Position numbers and translations under genes: made by a program
The notes under the pieces: generated by a model
Told to the model about the DNA's origin: nothing
Databases searched by the model: none
The model's input: the letters and a program-made list of their open reading frames with translations, nothing else
Shown here: positions 61,724-64,000 of the stretch, one piece after another
How the letters are laid out: every line of letters begins with the position of its first letter
Numbering within the stretch: the first letter of the stretch is position 1
Source: Arthrobacter sp. YN
Lineage (GTDB): Bacteria; Actinomycetota; Actinomycetes; Actinomycetales; Micrococcaceae
Length of the DNA stretch: 64,000 nt
Direction of reading: 5' to 3'
NCBI RefSeq assembly: GCF_002224285.1
Contig: NZ_CP022436.1
Span: 620,001-684,000, forward strand

Positions 61724-63745
61724 GTGCCCCAAACCCCTGCCCGGTTACGCCCGCGCCCCCACGCCCCCTCTCATCCGATCCGGATGCTGCTCGCCTGCGC
61801 TGCCACCTTCGCCCTGGCCACCGTCAGTGCGTTGGGAGTTGCCGCTGCACCTGCCTCCGCCTCACCGGCAGATGCCTCTCCGGGCCAGGGAACGGCTGTC
61901 CGGGCATCCTCCAGTGTTTCAGCGCTCGCCGGCCAGGCTGAGCAGATGATAGTGGTGCCCGTGACGGCAGGTTTGGAGCCCACCCGGGTGAAGGGGACCA
62001 TCGCGGTCTCGGGGAAGCCTGAGGGTACGGTCCGGGCAACGGTCAACGGCCGGGTCATCCTCGAAGCGAACGCAGCAGCCACCGTTCCCCTGGACGAAGC
62101 GGTCAGCAATGCCGACGTTCTTGGCCAGCAGCTCACGGTGGGGCTTCAGTTCATCCCGGTAACCCACACCATGTGCGTGGTCTCCAACTCCACGGCAACC
62201 CTGAACAACATGATGGTCGACTTCAGCGGGACCGCCAAGGCTCCCACCACGGTGGGTGAGTTCTTCCCGGCGTCCGTGCCCGCCGTCGTGCTTCCCGTCC
62301 CGGCGGATCCCGGCGCGGATGTTTCCGCCGCCATCATGACCGCCTCGGCCGCCATGGCCCAGCGCTATCCGGACGCCGCCGTCGCAGTGGTTCCGGAAGC
62401 CGAGCTGGTGGCGCGCGTTGCCACCCTCCCGACCGGCAGCCGGATCCTCAGCGTCATCGCAGACCAGGGTGAAACCGCCACCAAACTGGCCACGGCGGCC
62501 GGGCTCCCGCAGCTCATCCTCAGCGGCCACGACGAACAACTCCGCACCGCAGCTCGGGCGCTTGCCAGCGACAAAACCGCACTGGCCGTGACCTCCTCCG
62601 TGACCGGCCTGACCTCGGCGCTGCCTGCCGCACCGGGCCTGGTCCAGAGCCTCAAGGACCTGGGCAGCACCACCTTGAAACTCTCCGGCTACGGCACCCC
62701 GGAATCCTTTGTTGGCGTCACCCAGTCGCAGTTCGGCGGCCCGGTTTCCTCGGTGAAAGTCCAGCTCAAGGGCACGCACACGGCTGTCCCGGACAACGCC
62801 CAGGCGCAGCTCTCGGTCTTCTGGAATGACTACCTGCTCAGTTCCAAGAACCTCGACGGCGGTGACACCTTCACGGTGGATGCTGAGGTTCCAGCGGGCC
62901 AGCTACAGGCGAAGAATGGCCTCCGGATCCGTCTGGCCGCCCTCCCGGCAGGCGGCGATTGCACCGGGCCCGCAGGTGTCATGCCCATGGAAGTCACCCT
63001 GGATACCTCTGGCAGCACCCTCACGGCGGTCCGTGGCGGATCCACGAAAGCCGGCTTCGAACGGTTCCCCCAGGCTTTCGGACAGAGCGTTCAGGTAGCG
63101 TTCGGCGATGGCAACGCCCAAGCCAACACCGTCAACGCAGCGACGCTGCTGGCTTCCCTGCAGCGTGACAGTGCCTCCCTGCTGGATACCCGTGTGGTGG
63201 GCCTCGACGCCCTGGCCGGTTCCAGCGAGTCCGGGCTGGTGGTGGGTGCCACCGCCGACGTCGCCAATAAGCTGTCCGCACCACTGCGGTTGGCGGAGTT
63301 CCGCACCATCTCGCCTGACGACGTCGAATACGGCGTTGGCGCCTCGGCTCCGTACGGCGTGTTGGAGGCTTTTGAGCAAGGCGGCCGGAATCTGCTGCTC
63401 CTTGGTGCTTGGGCACCGGAAAATGACGCTGCCGCCGCGTCCACGCTCCAGTCCTCGTTGGCCTCCCATGTGGGTGCTGTTGAAGGTGGCTGGGCATCGC
63501 TGTCCCGGAACCTCCTGGTGACCCAGCCGTCGGGGACTCCCGTGCTGCTGGAGAGCAATGTGGTGGTTCCGCAGAAGGCTGTGACTGATGACTACCGTCC
63601 GTATGCCTGGTGGATCGGCGGGGCAGTGGTGGTGCTGGGCCTGGCGTTCGCAGCCCGGACAGTGCTCCTGCGGCGTCGTGCCCGGGCGGCGCAGGCCTAC
63701 GTGGATGCTGAACAGGCGGCGACCAATCCGGATCATGGCAACTAA
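61724..63745 (+). CDS. BcsB-like exopolysaccharide biosynthesis membrane protein
   Basis: The 673-residue protein has a signal peptide (MLLACAATFALATVSALGVAAAPASA), a large extracytoplasmic region with alternating carbohydrate-binding-like and flavodoxin-like domains, and a C-terminal membrane helix (WWIGGAVVVLGLAFAARTVLLRRRARAA). This matches BcsB, the partner of cellulose-synthase-type glycosyltransferases. The GTG at 61724 has AGGA upstream; an ATG at 61784 is an alternative. The next gene, probably a membrane glycosyltransferase, overlaps its end, so an exopolysaccharide locus probably continues to the right. Confidence 0.78.
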   Translation: MPQTPARLRPRPHAPSHPIRMLLACAATFALATVSALGVAAAPASASPADASPGQGTAVRASSSVSALAGQAEQMIVVPVTAGLEPTRVKGTIAVSGKPEGTVRATVNGRVILEANAAATVPLDEAVSNADVLGQQLTVGLQFIPVTHTMCVVSNSTATLNNMMVDFSGTAKAPTTVGEFFPASVPAVVLPVPADPGADVSAAIMTASAAMAQRYPDAAVAVVPEAELVARVATLPTGSRILSVIADQGETATKLATAAGLPQLILSGHDEQLRTAARALASDKTALAVTSSVTGLTSALPAAPGLVQSLKDLGSTTLKLSGYGTPESFVGVTQSQFGGPVSSVKVQLKGTHTAVPDNAQAQLSVFWNDYLLSSKNLDGGDTFTVDAEVPAGQLQAKNGLRIRLAALPAGGDCTGPAGVMPMEVTLDTSGSTLTAVRGGSTKAGFERFPQAFGQSVQVAFGDGNAQANTVNAATLLASLQRDSASLLDTRVVGLDALAGSSESGLVVGATADVANKLSAPLRLAEFRTISPDDVEYGVGASAPYGVLEAFEQGGRNLLLLGAWAPENDAAAASTLQSSLASHVGAVEGGWASLSRNLLVTQPSGTPVLLESNVVVPQKAVTDDYRPYAWWIGGAVVVLGLAFAARTVLLRRRARAAQAYVDAEQAATNPDHGN

Positions 63746-64000
63746 CGTAGTCACCCGGCCGCGGGCGGCCCACCGGCGTCCCGCTCCGACGCTGGCACTG
63801 CTGCGATCGCTGGCACCGTTGACACGGCAGGGCTGGGCGCGGCTCGGTGCCCCGGTGGTGGGGCGCAAGGTTCCCGGCACCAGGATCGTGGCGGTGGTTT
63901 CACTGGTGGTGGGGTACCTCGCCTGCCTGTACACGATCGGTCATGGCACCAACCTGGACTATTCGGATGCCCAGAGCCACCTGACCATCGCCCGGCGGAT
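63735..64000 (+). CDS. Membrane glycosyltransferase-like protein, cut by the window edge
   Basis: An ATG at 63735, inside the end of the BcsB-like gene, opens a frame that stays open to the edge (88 complete codons). It has a basic N-terminus, one hydrophobic helix (IVAVVSLVVGYLACLYTIGHG) and then NLDYSDAQSHLTIARRI, which resembles the first loop of family 39-type membrane glycosyltransferases (aspartate and DAQxHL-xIARRI). The 11-base overlap suggests translational coupling. The assignment rests on one short motif. Confidence 0.6.
   Translation, partial: MATNVVTRPRAAHRRPAPTLALLRSLAPLTRQGWARLGAPVVGRKVPGTRIVAVVSLVVGYLACLYTIGHGTNLDYSDAQSHLTIARR

Overview
The window is high-GC actinobacterial DNA. 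Gene content, codon use, GTG starts and start/stop overlaps fit a soil member of the Micrococcaceae, and Arthrobacter or Paenarthrobacter is the best guess. Only the purA and malate dehydrogenase genes look like core metabolism. The rest is a mosaic of small catabolic operons, each with its own regulator, typical of a metabolically versatile soil bacterium. I saw no rRNA, tRNA, CRISPR array, prophage or insertion sequence. About 60 protein genes are supported, including four broken by frameshifts and one cut by the right edge.

Layout. 0-1.3 kb: two exported surface proteins, one with an LPxTG-type anchor. 1.5-2.8 kb: purA. 2.8-5.9 kb: a DUF2306 membrane protein divergent from a TetR-MFS efflux operon, with two operators between them. 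5.9-8.97 kb: a frameshifted SMP-30 lactonase, a DUF6480 small protein and a frameshifted secreted glycerophosphodiesterase. 9.0-12.9 kb: TetR, APC permease and YtcJ-type amidohydrolase. 12.9-14.4 kb: alpha/beta hydrolase and a frameshifted WYL regulator. 14.4-23.4 kb: a 2-hydroxyacid/C4-dicarboxylate island (GntR, FAD/Fe-S dehydrogenase, fumarate-reductase-type flavoprotein, LysR, malate dehydrogenase, MHS transporter). 23.6-26.5 kb: alpha/beta hydrolase, TetR and a cation/proton antiporter. 26.6-30.6 kb: three phosphoester or phosphatase-type hydrolases (App1, PHP, calcineurin-like). 30.9-35.5 kb: methylmalonate/malonate semialdehyde dehydrogenase, PucR regulator and class III aminotransferase, which fits beta-amino acid or pyrimidine breakdown. 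35.5-41.4 kb: a LacI-controlled amino-acid-type ABC transporter with two oxidoreductases. 41.6-43.5 kb: DUF1801, AI-2E family protein and a tiny proline-rich protein. 43.6-46.6 kb: saccharopine-dehydrogenase-like protein, TetR and GH29 alpha-L-fucosidase, followed by a 66-bp palindrome. 47.0-48.5 kb: ECF sigma factor and a membrane partner with Ala-Gln repeats. 48.5-51.1 kb: single genes. 51.3-54.6 kb: an ngcEFG-like N-acetylglucosamine/diacetylchitobiose uptake operon. 54.8-61.3 kb: ABM monooxygenase, then a six-gene HpaB-type flavin monooxygenase operon with a divergent GntR regulator, and DUF503. 61.7-64 kb: a BcsB-like exopolysaccharide protein and the start of a membrane glycosyltransferase.

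Three themes stand out. First, regulation is readable: several divergent or leading intergenic regions carry palindromes that match the adjacent regulator class. Second, a family of GC-rich hairpins with a shared ACGACGACGGC core sits between genes and, in one case, inside the start of a permease gene. Third, all six reading-frame breaks found lie in the first 36 kb and every one is repaired by adding a single G or C, five of them in runs of three or more. That pattern points to homopolymer errors in the sequence at least as much as to real gene decay.
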